64,000 bases of DNA from Viola odorata (taxonomy: Eukaryota; Streptophyta; Magnoliopsida; Malpighiales; Violaceae), in assembly GCA_963691705.1 (NCBI GenBank), contig OY829539.1, forward strand, positions 43,967,656 to 44,031,655, written 5' to 3'. A program made the translations under genes and the position numbers. This document shows positions 32,310 through 43,161 of this stretch, in pieces (position 1 is the stretch's first letter; each line of letters begins with the position of its first letter). The notes under the pieces are model-generated. The model saw only the letters and a list, made by a program, of their open reading frames with translations. It ran no database searches and had not been told where the DNA came from.

Positions 32310-32693
32310 ATGGATGAGCTGACTAGAAATTTCCTGATCTCTAAGACTTTGACCCTGAAGAACCTTACTGAGGGCGATATCGGTTTCCTAGAGAGGATGA
32401 TCCTTAAGACCTCCGAGGACGTTCTGGAATTGCAGGGAATTCTGACTCCTGTTTTGTCTAAGCAGCTGGGGATATCTTTGGAGGACTTTAGCCCTCTGGA
32501 GAGCTTGGCAAAGCTGGCCATCACTACTGCTCATCTCGATGTGGTAGCTTCGATGCTGCAGCAGAGGAAGGACCTATTGGCCTGCTGCTTGAAGGGCATG
32601 AGGGCCTGTTCAGCCGAGTTGACCTCCGTTGCTGATGCTTTGAGGGAGGTTCCTGTTGTGCCCGGGGAAGATGACGCCGGATCTAATGCTTGA
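32310..32693 (+). CDS. Antisense gene a of E1: small conserved protein of unknown function (127 aa)
   Basis: Single open frame from ATG 32310 to TGA 32691-32693, opposite in strand to gag-pol. It aligns end to end with the 125-aa protein at 51297-51674 in E2: MDxLTxNFL at the start, GFLExM, KTSED(V/I)LELQG, ISLEDFSPLES, MLQQRKD, CCLKGMRA, and DAGS(N/D)A at the end. It looks mainly helical, with regular Leu/Ile spacing and a conserved Cys pair (CCLKG), and has no signal peptide or membrane segment. It follows its own TATA box and is flanked by copies of a 22-nt motif. I do not recognise a family. Survival of the frame in an element whose gag-pol is broken suggests youth or selection before insertion. 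Confidence 0.72.
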   Translation: MDELTRNFLISKTLTLKNLTEGDIGFLERMILKTSEDVLELQGILTPVLSKQLGISLEDFSPLESLAKLAITTAHLDVVASMLQQRKDLLACCLKGMRACSAELTSVADALREVPVVPGEDDAGSNA

Positions 32694-33107
32694 CCGCTGC
32701 CTTTGCCTCCTCTTATTATTTTCTTTTATGCTTTTTGTATATTCCTAGACTTCTTCGGTCGCTTAGGCCGTAAATTAATGGTTGCTTCCGCTTGTTATCG
32801 AATCTTCTTTTTCCCGCTCGATCCCTTGATGCTTTAGTTGGGATATTCATTATGAGCCCAACTGAAAATGAGCCCGCCTCGGGACATAGCCATTGTCGTG
32901 GTTATGTTCAATGAATGTTCTGTCTCAACTGTTTCCAGGGCCATTTTCCAGGAACAGGTGACTGGGTGGTTGTTTGGTGCCTTTTGATTGGCGCATTTAT
33001 CGAGTAGCTATGCTTGTGCCGGATCGGATTCTACTATTGCAGTTATTTCTCCCAGGCGTCTTAATTGTTTCTCAGGATCTGCGTGAGGATCGGAGTCCTT
33101 CCTCAGC
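32694..33107 (+). other. E1 spacer between antisense genes a and b
   Basis: No frame. Holds the second copy of the 22-nt motif at 32855-32876 and a TTATGCTTTTTGTATAT-like stretch soon after gene a that could serve as its polyadenylation region. Confidence 0.55.
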
Positions 33108-33115
33108 TATTTAAG
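33108..33115 (+). promoter_or_regulatory. TATA-like box, E1 antisense gene b
   Basis: TATTTAAG 74 bp upstream of the ATG at 33182, followed by a long C/T-rich leader. E2 has the weaker CATTTAATG at about 52069, 82 bp before its gene b ATG. Confidence 0.45.
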
Positions 33116-33181
33116 GGAAATGCTTTCCCCTTTCCCTGTTCATCTTCCTCTTTTCCTTCTCTTTCTTTTTTGCAGGTCAGA

Positions 33182-33634
33182 ATGACAGATTTTTATGAGC
33201 GCGATTCCTTGCCAACTCCTCCGACTTCGCCGGATTCGGATGATCCCCTTCTGACACCACCATGGAGACCTACCAAATGCCTCGCCAGACGCCAGGGTCG
33301 CAAGAAGCCAGTGAAAGCGAAGAAGCAGACCTTTGAGTCCTTCTTTGCAGGCTTTGTGCCCCACTACCTGATGCTATCGAAAGGTGTTGAAACGTCACCG
33401 TCTGCCCCTCCTCCTCCTTCTGAAAAAGAGGCCCTTACTCATGGCACTGACTCGAGGCCGGCAGCTTCTACTATTGGGGAGAGTTCTCGTGCCTGTTATG
33501 ACAAGATGGTAGCCCACGCGACAAAGCTTGTGCCCAAACCTGCCGAATATTCCCTTTCCTACAACAGTGGATTACCATCGTCCCCGGAGGACTATGATTA
33601 CTGCTATGACGCGGACTGGGTTGATGAGGATTAA
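33182..33634 (+). CDS. Antisense gene b of E1: proline-rich/basic/acidic small protein (150 aa)
   Basis: ATG 33182 chosen because it matches the start of the E2 homologue (MTDxY) and follows a C/T-rich leader ending TTTTTGCAG, which may also be a 3' splice site of a leader intron. Layout: N-terminal PTPPTSPDSDDP and TPPWRP, then a basic stretch (RRQGRKKPVKAKKQ) that could be a nuclear localisation signal, then FESFFAGF, a low-complexity Pro/Ser middle with GESS, and a tyrosine/acidic tail DYCYDADWVDED. The E2 homologue (52151-52609) keeps PPTPP, PPWRP, the basic block, SFFDSL, GESSP and the YCYG.TWSDSDE tail. No known family recognised. No cysteine or membrane pattern. Confidence 0.65.
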   Translation: MTDFYERDSLPTPPTSPDSDDPLLTPPWRPTKCLARRQGRKKPVKAKKQTFESFFAGFVPHYLMLSKGVETSPSAPPPPSEKEALTHGTDSRPAASTIGESSRACYDKMVAHATKLVPKPAEYSLSYNSGLPSSPEDYDYCYDADWVDED

Positions 33635-34116
33635 CGCCTTTGTGTTGTATATGCCTGTTGGCATTTTATGAATGAGATGATGTTTTCTGCCTTTTTCTTT
33701 TGTCGTTATTTCCCGTTAGCCTGCTGGTCTTGTTGACAGCTAACGCAAGCGGTTAGCCTTGCTGAGGCAATCGTTTCGCGGTTACTTTGACTGGGTCAAC
33801 TCTGTCGTTCTTTTAGGGAAATAACTTCTCTCTTCGAGTTCTTTAATGCTTTCCACGTGGCCAATTTCTTTTTCCACGCGTCCTTTCATGACTGGCGGCT
33901 TAATTAATGCGGTGGCATTTTAATCCTTTAAAAAGGACCATTTTCTCTTTCCAAAACTTTTTGCCCCCGCTTCGAATTTTTCCCTTCGTCTTCCTTCGCT
34001 TTCTTCTCCGAATAACTTTCCGGTCGTCCGCTGTCCTCTGCTGATTCTCCCGTAGATCTTTCCATCTAAGGTACCACTTTAGTCCTTCTCAGATTTTCCC
34101 TTTTTGCTGGCTTATT
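33635..34116 (+). promoter_or_regulatory. E1 region upstream of antisense gene c with TATA-like box
   Basis: TTTAAAAAGG at 33927-33936, 190 bp before the ATG at 34117; E2 has TTATAAGG 195 bp before its gene c start. Between them lies a long C/T-rich leader. No coding frame. Confidence 0.5.
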
Positions 34117-36237
34117 ATGGTTAGAAATAGGCCTCGCCAGGTTCTCTGGAAACCCATGGATCCAGAGGTCGCTCAATCGCCCAATGTTTTTACCTGCGAT
34201 GTGGTTCTGAAGGCCAAGCTGGAGGAACACGGTATCACCTTTCCTCCCGGGCACGAACCCTCTTCTCCTGAAAGCTACATGCGGCTTCATAATCCGGCAT
34301 GGGGTTCTTGTAGGCTACTTTATTTTAAGATGTTCCTTTATGGTTTCCATTTTCCCGTTCATCAATCAGTACTAACGCTACTGCGGGAGTATAATCTTAA
34401 TCCTGCCCAGATAACTCCTTCTTCCTGGTGTGCGGTTTATGCTTTTCTTCGCGCTTGCGAGTTGAAGAACATTCTCACCCCATCTCTCAATTTATTTCGC
34501 AAATTCTTTAGTATGAGTTGTCATAATTGTTTAATCGAAATCACTCCTCGATGGGATGACGCGTTCATGCAGTCGTTCTGGCAGCGGTTTCGCGGCTTTG
34601 AGAAGGGTGTGGCAGACTGGAAGAGTAGTTTCTTCGCTCTTGAGCTACCGTCTCATTTGTGGCGTATTAATTTCAATCAGGAGCTCATAGGCCCCATTTG
34701 GAAGAATCCCGCGATATTAACCAGAGCTGAGCTGGAGCAGGCTAACGCTTTGTTAGACGAGGACACCTGCTATCGCATCCGCGACTTCGCTTTATTCAAG
34801 CCTCTGGAGGAGTGCGTTATGGGTGAGTCTGCCTCTTTTCATAATAATTTTTTTTTTATATATATATATATTTTTTTTTTTTAGTATGCTAACGCTCGGT
34901 TCCCAGGTGATACCGGCGTTCCTTTGAATGTTGTACCGCTCCAAACTTTACCAGCTTCCCCTCCTACTGGAGGGTCCAATCAGGGACGCGCTCAGCCTCC
35001 AAGGAGGAGAACCAAAACGGTTGCCCAAGGAGGGCGAAGGTTCGGCGGTTCCGCTCGAGCTTCTCGCTTCGTGGAGAATTGGCTACCGGATCGTCACAAG
35101 GGGGCGGAATCTAGCCAAACTGTGACAAGGTTGGTCGATAGTGACGACGAGGATACAGATGCTAAGCCTGACCTTTGTCATGCCTCTTCCATTGCTTCTT
35201 CCCTGCTTCGGAAAAGGTTCTGAGTGGATGCGAGCGAACAGGCTATCGGGACGTCTTCTGCTGACGCGGCAACTGGTTCTACACCTGTCGCTTCTCCTAG
35301 GGGAAGGACTTCCCAGCCAGAGAAAATTATTGGGGTGTCAACCGCCACTTGTTTTACCGAGGCGGAGATTCCTCCGACAGCATGTCCTCCTCCTACAGCT
35401 GTCGTCGCTGATTCCCCAATTTCTCATTGCATTCCCGACGTGACGACCACATCTTCTGCTGCGGACCCAGCGGCTGGGCCGTCGCCTAGAGCCCTTCCCG
35501 AGCTATTCTTTACTCCTATCACGAATGTGCTTACTGAGGGTTCAGTTTCGCCAATCAATCTTTCCTATGGTGGTCCTAACGATGCCCCAGCCTATCGCAT
35601 GAACTTGGCAGGGTTCTGTTTTGACGGTCTTCGCGCTGTCGGGGTTCCTCAACCCTTTTCTAGAGATGAGTTTACCGCGCCCCTGATAGGGGAAATGATG
35701 AGCTCTCGATCAGAGAAAGATAAATTCCTTCAGCTTCCTCCAGCGGCCCGTCTTCGACATGTTGTGAATGATTCCCTGGATAACTTCCGCTATCTGAACT
35801 ATCTGTTCAAGATTCACGATCGTGAGTCACGAAATTTCTCTAACGCAATGCGCGTTCAAAAGGTGCAACTTGATAAGTCGGCGGACCATGCGAGACTGCT
35901 AACGCGTCTTTATGACGAGTCTCAAAAGGAGCTGAACAGAGAAAAGTGTGCCGGGAGAGCGAGAATGGAGGTTCTGGCGGCCGAGTTATCGTTAGAGAGA
36001 AAAAAGAATCTTCTTCGCGAGGAGATGCTGGCCCGAGATGAAGAGTCTGCCAAGGCACCATTAAGGGAAGAGCTGCGAAAGAAGAAGGTTTTGGAGGCCT
36101 TTGTTTCTGGATTTGCAGCCCGTTTCAAAGGTAATCCTTCTGATCCGGCCTAGATTGCTGATTACATTTCTATTGTAATGGATGAGGTTGGCAAAGGTGG
36201 GAACGATTCTTCCACTCCGGATGGGGAGAGGGTCTGA
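34117..36237 (+). pseudogene. Antisense gene c of E1: Transposase_28-like/coiled-coil protein, two exons, two stops
   Basis: Exon 1 34117-34822, intron 34823-34906 (GTGAGT...CCCAG, containing an AT/T microsatellite), exon 2 34907-36237; phase 1, total 678 codons plus stop. Stops at 35221-35223 (TGA for CGA) and 36151-36153 (TAG for CAG) are the only lesions. Exon 1 encodes a domain with LLYFKMFLYGFHFPVH, LNPAQITPSSWCAVYAFL and LFRKFF, the style of the plant 'putative gypsy-type transposon' domain (Pfam Transposase_28, from memory). Exon 2 has a Pro-rich basic segment (RRRTKTV), a second conserved block (FCFDGLRAVGVPQPFSRDEF) and a coiled coil rich in Glu/Arg/Leu. It is a paralogue of gene d. 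The homologue in E2 is intact. Function unknown; a DNA-binding or accessory role is only inference. Confidence 0.75.
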
Positions 36238-36754
36238 CGGCAACGGTAGCGCGTGATTTTCCTTTGACGAGTGCCTTAAGTTTCACGACAGGTTCCTGGT
36301 CCCTCCTTTGTTGTTGTTCCCGTTGCTTTATTTTATTCTTTGCTGGGGATTATCTGACATTAATTCTTCTGTAATAACGCTGACGTTATGTAACTCTTAT
36401 TGCACCGTTTGATTCATTGTAATGCTACCGTTTCCTCTTTGTTCTCTTTCTTATTATTGTCGCGTCGTGCCGTTTGGTAGAGCTAGCGCTGCTTTTTAGG
36501 TCATTAGATGTCGTAGTCCTTCATTTAATGCAATTTTGAAAAGTAATGATGGAGGAGGACACGTGTCCCTTCAGAGAGGCACTCGAAGCAGGCGTCTTCT
36601 AGGGAGACGCGAGTACTGAAGCGGTTCATCATTGTTTTAAACTTATTTCCTCTCGCGCGTTTGTTTTAAAATTTATACCTTCACGCGCGCGCTTCCCCTT
36701 TTGACGCGCTGCTTCGCCATGTGTCAGCTACTAATTGGTAGTGCCCTTTCAGGG

Positions 36755-36763
36755 TTATATATA
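36755..36763 (+). promoter_or_regulatory. TATA box, E1 antisense gene d
   Basis: TATATATAA in GGGTTATATATAA, 169 bp upstream of ATG 36924. E2 has GGGTTATAAAC 170 bp upstream of its gene d ATG: same flank, same distance. Confidence 0.65.
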
Positions 36764-36923
36764 ATGTTTTCCCTACCTCATCTTTCTTTTTTAATCTCTT
36801 CTTTTGCACGTTGTTAGGTATTTCACCCGTGCCGCTTCTTCTTTTCTGGTTCGAGACTGCTGGTATTCTTTTTGCGAAGGTACACACCTTTTTTCTTCCC
36901 TCCTTCTTTTTCCTTTGTTAATT

Positions 36924-39220
36924 ATGGCTAAGACCCGTGCTAAAAAATCTTCCTAGGAAGGGGATCCTCCGAGGTCTGCCGGGGAAGAAAAGATTGATAA
37001 TACACCCACCTCCCTTTACACGCTAGCCTTGATTAATCGCAAGCTTGCCGGGTCTAAGGGTCGATTTCCCCGAGATTATCCCGTTCGTGCTGCCTCTGAA
37101 TCTCTTCGCCTGAACAGCGTTTTACCCGCTAATAGTAGAATGTTGTATGCCAAGTTGTTTGACCATGGGTTTTGTCTTCCCCTTGACCCGCTTGTGAAAT
37201 TGTTGTTGGCCGATTCTGATCTGGCTCCGGCTCAGTTGAGCCCCAACGCGATTTGCGTTGTTAGTGCATTTGCCGCTTTGTGTCGTTTTAAAGGGATTGC
37301 TTCTCCCACCTTGGCATTGCTTCGCGATATCTTCCAGTTATATTCCCGCAAGGGGGTTATATCGATATCCCGTCATTATGAAGATGACTCCTTAAAGCCC
37401 TTCACCTGGAAACTCATGGGCATCGAGTCTTCTGTTCCCCACTAGAAAGAAGAATTTTTTATTATTGATCTGCCTGAGCCTATGTGGAGGGCCGGCTTTA
37501 ACAAGGAAATTAGAGATGGGGCCTGGGGTGATCGGAAACCCCTTTCCGACCCGGAGGACGGCTGGTTGAAGACACTGCTTCAATTAGACTTCAGCGTCGA
37601 TGCCCGTAAAGTGGCTAACGGGTTGGACATAGAGCAGTGCAAAAAGGGTGAGTGTTTGACCTTTCCTTCTGCTCTTCCAAGAAGTGCTAACGCTAACGTT
37701 TTGTATTTGTGCAGTTCCTCTACCCGGTTGGGAGCCAGAATATTTCCGAAGGAAGAGGAAATGAGAGCAAAGGAAGAGAGCCGAAATCGAAGCTCGAGCT
37801 GCCGCGGCTGCTACTGCTACCACCGCTGAAGGGGAAATTACTGCTACCGCTCCAGACGTTGCCCAACCGCCTCTTCGTACTCGCGCCGTAAGGAAGAAAA
37901 GGGCTAGGTAGACACATACTACGCCTTCCGTTTCCTCTCATACTGTCGCCTCTTCAGAGGCAACTACTAGCCCGATTCTCTCTGGGATTCCTCTATCTCC
38001 TTCAGGTGCTCAAGTACGTATTTGTCTCTTCTTATGGCTTCCTTTTCTCTTCGTGCCACTTTCTCATTATACTTTGTGCTATCAAGGAAACCGCCACTGT
38101 TTCCGCTCATTTTTCCTCTCAAGACGATATGTCTATGACAGACGTCCTTTGAGAGTGTCAAAAGAAGGCTCGTTATGAGTTTCAACAAAGCCCGACTTCA
38201 TCTGCTGCCAATCCTTCTGGGGCTGTCCTCGGGGGTGTGCCAGTTGAGCAGCCGCAGGGAGCCAATTTTGGCGGTGGTCCTCAGGTTTTGAGTGATTCTC
38301 CGATTTATTCCAATCTGATGGCTCATCATGGCGAAGTGCTCGGGGGTGACGGGCTTTCTGTCCCTAACGCTAACGGTACCATTAGTCGACCATCTTCTCC
38401 TCCCACCTTGCTTTTTGTTCCAGTGTCTCCTTCGATTGCTGCGAGAGGTGGCCCTACTCCCAGCTTAATGGTTCACGCCTCAACTTATGCTCCTCCTCTG
38501 ATGCCTACTCACCGGTTCAGCCTACGCTCCTTCCGAGATAACTACTTGCAGTTTTCGGCGGATGCTCCTCCCAACTATGTCCTCTCATGTACCTCCTTAT
38601 TGGCAGCTGAGATAATGTCTATTCCAAGAGAGAGAGATGCCTTTGCGGCTAGGAGCCAGCAGGAGCGTATAAACTTTCTTCGCTCCCAGCTATTTTCCTC
38701 GCTCTGCCATCTCCATTATATGGATGAAGAAAACGCTAGAGTGGAGGCAAACGGGCAGGGGGGGCTGAACAGACTACTATCAGAGCGTCAGGGTTACGTG
38801 AATGTCGTTGCTGCTGCCAAACAAGAGTCAGAGGATGCCAAACAGGAGGCCGCGGTTGCTGCTCAGGAGGCAACAACTGCTAAGCAAGAGATGGAGGCTG
38901 CCAAACGGGAGGCCGCAGTTGCTGTTCAGGAGGCAACAACTGCTAAGCAAGAGCTGGAGGATGCGCTTCGTCAAGAGAGACAGCGAAACGCTGAGCTGTC
39001 CGCCGATCTCGCTCTTTCTGCTGAGAAGAGCCGTTGGTATTTGAAAGAAGGCGGGGGCATCATGTCTGACAGTTTTATGCTTAAGCACGGGATAGATAAC
39101 CTCAACGCTGATTTTCTTGGTCGGTATTTTGAAGAGAGGATCGCCACCGTCACTAATGAGGGCTTTCATCGCTGGAGATCTACTCAGCAGGAAGGAGGCG
39201 GTGCATCACCTGCTCCTTAG
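36924..39220 (+). pseudogene. Antisense gene d of E1: three-exon Transposase_28-like/coiled-coil protein with five stops
   Basis: Exons 36924-37647, 37715-38013, 38087-39220 (724, 299 and 1134 nt); introns of 67 and 73 bp, phases 1 and 0, with GTGAGT...GCAG and GTACGT...CAAG ends. Total 718 codons. In-frame stops at 36954, 37443, 37762, 37909 and 38150, no indels. Start MAKTRAK as in E2 (MAKTRSS). Exon 1: domain with LYAKLFDHGFCLPLDP, LAPAQLSPNAICVVSAF and LLRDIFQ, paralogous to gene c. Exon 2: Ala/Thr-rich with a basic RKKRAR. Exon 3: Pro-rich, then RFSLRSFRDNYLQFSADAPP-type block, SIPRERDAFAARSQQERINF, and two tandem copies of a ~22-residue coiled-coil repeat (A..EA..AKQE.E.AK.EA), ending in a short conserved tail. 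Upstream TATA at 36755. Confidence 0.75.
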
Positions 39221-40166
39221 ACATCATTCTTGATACGTCTTTTTTGACTGTTGTGGCTGATGCGCCCCCTTTTGTTTTGTAATATTGACAATGTTACTTT
39301 TTCTTGATTAATCTGCGGCTTTGAACTTTTGTCATTTACCTTGTTTCTCCTTACTGCTTGTGAAATTGTCCACCCATAACGTTTGTTGTGCTACCTCTGC
39401 ACATGTTGCGCTCAGCTTTACGCCACCCTTTGTTGTTAAGGAGCAAACTCTAGCCTTACTAGGCCTGTCGTGACGGTGTTGTTGCGGTATGGATCTCTTT
39501 CCAACTTTGCTTCACCGGGTGTCAACCACTCAGTTACTAGCTGGGGTATCCTTCCTTTCCTTATGTCGAAGATCGGCTTGGGGCGTGCCTCGTCTTAGTG
39601 AGCCGTCTGATCAAGACCGGTCATCACAAGGATAGGATTTTCACTCCCAAGCGTTGAAACCTCGCGTCTCTGGAACGTGCCTCATCTTAATGGGCTGTCT
39701 ATGTGAGCACAGTTACCACAAGGATAGGATTTTCACTTCCAAGACGGAGTTGGTCTCTCCTTGGGGTCGTGCCTCGCCTTAATGGGTCGTCTATGGGAGC
39801 ACGGTTGCCACAAGGATAGGATTTTCACTCCCAAGGATACCGGGGCGTGCCTCGTCTTAGTGGGCCGTCTATGTGAGCACGGTTGCCACAAGGATAGGAT
39901 TTTCACTCCCGGGAGCGTTTGGGGTCGTGCCTCGTCTTAATGGGCCGTCTATGGGAGCACGGTTGCCACAAGGATAGGATTTTCACTCCCAACGCTTAGC
40001 CATGCCAGGGCGTGCCTCGTCTTAGTGAGCTGTCTGATCAAGACCAGCCATCACAAGGATAGGATTTTCACTCCTGGCATTCTTCACTATCTGTATTTTA
40101 TCAACAGCAAACGCACAGGAAAATATATCTTGTTAGAATAGCATTGATATTACCAGATAGGATGGG
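39221..40166 (+). repeat. E1 tandem repeats between convergent gene d and pol
   Basis: Six units with the core CACAAGGATAGGATTTTCAC at 39625, 39717, 39809, 39887, 39967 and 40052 (spacing 78-92 bp), each also carrying GTGCCTCGTCTTA and TGGG(C/T)CGTCTATG. The first 300 bp are single-copy. The same repeat, degenerate, occurs at the same place in E2 (58810-59275). Position: just past the ends of pol (minus) and gene d (plus), so both transcripts converge here. Confidence 0.85.
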
Positions 40167-43161
40167 CTAGTTCCTGGCGTGGTATAGCTTCAGCCGAGCT
40201 ATATTCCAAGAGTTCTGCAGGGGTATTCCCTCGAGCGTTTCCAAGTGGTAAGCTCCTCTTCCCACAACTCGGGTGACGCGATACGGTCCATCCCAGTTTG
40301 GGCTGAGTTTTCCCATGCGTTGCCCTGCCGCTCGTCTATCTCTGAGCACTAAATCTCTAGCTTTGAGCAATCGCTCTCTCACTTGCCGGTTGTGGTATTG
40401 TGCCATTTTTCTTTTGTAGTGCATAGTTTTCAGGAGAGTTTCCTCAGTGTTTCTGGTAGGGCATCAAGGTTAGCACGTAACCTTTCCTCATTATTTTCTT
40501 CTTTGAAATGAGCCACCCGAAGGCTCATCGTTCCGATCTCAACCGGTGTGACAGCTTCAGTTCCGAATGCTAACGCAAATGGGGTCTCTCCAGTGCCGGC
40601 CTTGACAGTCATGCGATAGGCCCATAGTACGTATAGCAGTTCATCTGGCCATTTCTTTTTGGATCCTTCCAGGTTTCTTTTGATGCCACTAAGGATGCTG
40701 CGGTTGGTTACTTCTGCCTGGCCATTGGTTTGAGGGTGCGCCACGGAAGAGAACCTTTGTTCGATCTGAAATTCCGCACACTGATCCCTGAAGAATTTGC
40801 TTGTGAACTGCGTTCCATTGTCGCTAATCAGTATGCGCGGCACCCCGAATCGCATAATGACTTGGTGTTTGAAAAAATGCCAGATTTTTTCAGTGGTGAT
40901 GGTGGCTAACGCTTCGGCTTCGGCCCATTTTGTGAAGTAGTCTACCGCCACGATCACGAATTTCAACTGAGATCTAGCCTTTGGAAACGGGCCTAAAATG
41001 TCAATGCCCCATTTGGCAAACGGGCATGGAGCGATTATTTCTGAAATTTGCGCGGCCGGTTTTCGAGGAATCCTAGTATATTCCTGACATTTCTGACAGG
41101 TTTTCAAGAAGTTATGGCAATCTCCTCGTATTGTGGGCCAGTAGAATCCCGACCGAAACACTTGGGCTGCCAGTGTATCGCTGGCGATGTGCATGCAGCA
41201 TATCCCTTCGTGAATTTCTCGTAGCACATGCAAGCCTTCTTGCTTTGTTATGCACTTAGCGGCAGGATGGGAAAAACACCTCCGTACTAACTCTCTGTTG
41301 TAATATGTGCATTGCGCCGCTCGTTTCAGGATTTTCCTCCTTTCCGTGCTCTCCTCTGGCAGCTTGTCATGTTTTAGATATTCTATCACTGGGGTTCTCC
41401 AGTCGCTTTCTATTTCTTCCACACAGAGCGATGCTTGTTCTTCCATGAAAGAGGGTATAGATAACTCCCCGTAGTGCACTTCGTTGGGTATGAAGGCTTC
41501 CACGTTGGCTGCCATCTTGGCGAGGCTATCAGCCTCTTCATTGTTTTCTCTAGGGATATGTTCAAAGGTGACCCGAGTGCCTTTTTTCTGCATCTCCGAC
41601 AGCTCACGCTTTACTTTGGCCAAGTATTTAATCATGATGGGTTCTCGGGCTTGGGAGTTTCCTAGGACTTGATCCATTATCAATTTAGAGTCTCCTCGTA
41701 TTTTTAGGCGCAAGCCGCATTCCTCCTCCGCAACGGTAGAGGCTTCGACGGAGAAGCTGTTTCCAATTCTGAGCCCTGCCAGCAGCACTTCGTATTCAGC
41801 GGCATTGTTGGATAACGGCTGCAGGATTCTGATAGCGTATCGCAATTCCATGTCGTCTGGTCCCACCAGGAAAATACCTGCACCTGCTAGCTCTTGATTT
41901 TTTGCTCTGTCCACATGAATAACCCATGAGTCCGCTAGCGTTTCCGGGTACGGTAGGCATGAATTTTCTGGTTCTTCCTCTGACGGGTCTGCCGACGCAT
42001 CTTTGGTGAATGTGCATTCCGCTATGAAGTCTGCTAACGCTTGGGCTTTAATCGCTGGTCTGGCTCTGTACTGCAGCCCATATTGTTCAAGCTCGATTGC
42101 CCAAATCAACATCCTCCCTGAAGACTCAGGCTTTCTAAAGATTTTTCTCAGCGGCTGATCAGTGAGCACAGTGACAGGGTGGGCTTGGAAGTATCGGTCC
42201 ATCTTTCGTGTTGCCTGTACTAGGGCAAGCGTTATCTTCTCGATGCGAGCGTATCGCAGCTCAGCATCTTTCAATATGTGACTCACAAAAAATACAGGGC
42301 GGTGTACATGCCCTTCGCTTCGCACAAGGACGGCGCTGACTACCTCGTCGGCTATTCCCAAGTATAGATATAGCTCATCGCCGGACTCAGGCCTCGTTAG
42401 CACTAGATCGGATGACAAGTAAGCTTTCAGCCCTGCAAACGCATTTTCGCATTCCTCTGTCCACCCGAATGGGGCCTTGTTTTGAATGACCTTGAAAAAA
42501 GGCAAGCATCTCTCGCCTTGCTTAGATATGAACCGTCCTAACGCGATGATGCGCCGGTGAGCTTTTGTATGTCTTTGACGGTCCGAGGGGATATCATGTC
42601 TTGAATGGCCTTTATCTTTGAAGGGTTGGGTTGGATACCCTTCCGGCTGACCACGTAGCCCAAGAATTTACCCGTTTGGAATGCGAACATACACTTTCGT
42701 GGATTCAGTTTCATTTTGTACTTTTTCATCGCATTGAAAACTTCTTCCAAATCAGCAAGGTGGTCTTTGAAGCTTCGACTTTTAATCAGGATATCGTCCA
42801 CGTAAGCCTCTACATTTTTCCCGATTTGCTTTTCGAAAACCTTGTTCGCCATGCGCTGGAATGTTGCCCCGGCGTTCTTCAGCCCAAACGGCATTGCGGT
42901 GTAGCAATATGTAGCCCTAGGGGTGATGAAGGCAGTTTTTTCTTCGTCTTCTATGGCCATAGGGATTTGGTGATACCCGGAGTTAGCATCTAAGGAGCTC
43001 AGGTAGGCGTACCTAGCAGTTTGGTCGACCAACTGGTCGATTCGGGGAAGGGGATAGCAATCTTTGGGGCAGGCGCTGTTCAAATCAGTGAAATCGATGC
43101 ACATGCGCCAATCGCCGTTAGGCTTAGGGACTAACACAGGGTTAGCCAGCCAGGTTGGGTA
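40167..43161 (-). pseudogene. E1 RT - RNase H - second RNase H - integrase
   Basis: In order on the minus strand: RT (VPKPNGDWRMC at 43130, LDANSGYHQI, YVDD), frameshift near 42553 (one C lost in the LTGR-VIALGRF region), thumb/first RNase H (LARPES-like TRPESGDELYLYLG, RYARIEKI, TRKMDRYFQAHP), second RNase H (WVIHVDRAKN, where Gly of DGAKN is Arg, and NNAAEYEVLLAGL, HIPRENNEEADSLAKM), integrase HHCC (HVLREIHEGICCMH, CQKCQEY), catalytic WGIDILGPFPKARS, ISDNGTQFTS, HPQTNGQAEVTNR, and C-terminal GKLSPNWDGPYRV ... NSWNIARLKLYH. A second frameshift near 40440. No chromodomain. Dual RNase H and C-terminus place it in the Tat lineage. Confidence 0.9.

Noticed and set aside
32310..39220. Interpretation of the antisense genes as host genes flanked by retroelements
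   Set aside because: They lie inside a single element with matching LTRs and target duplication, and the same set recurs at the same place in E2.
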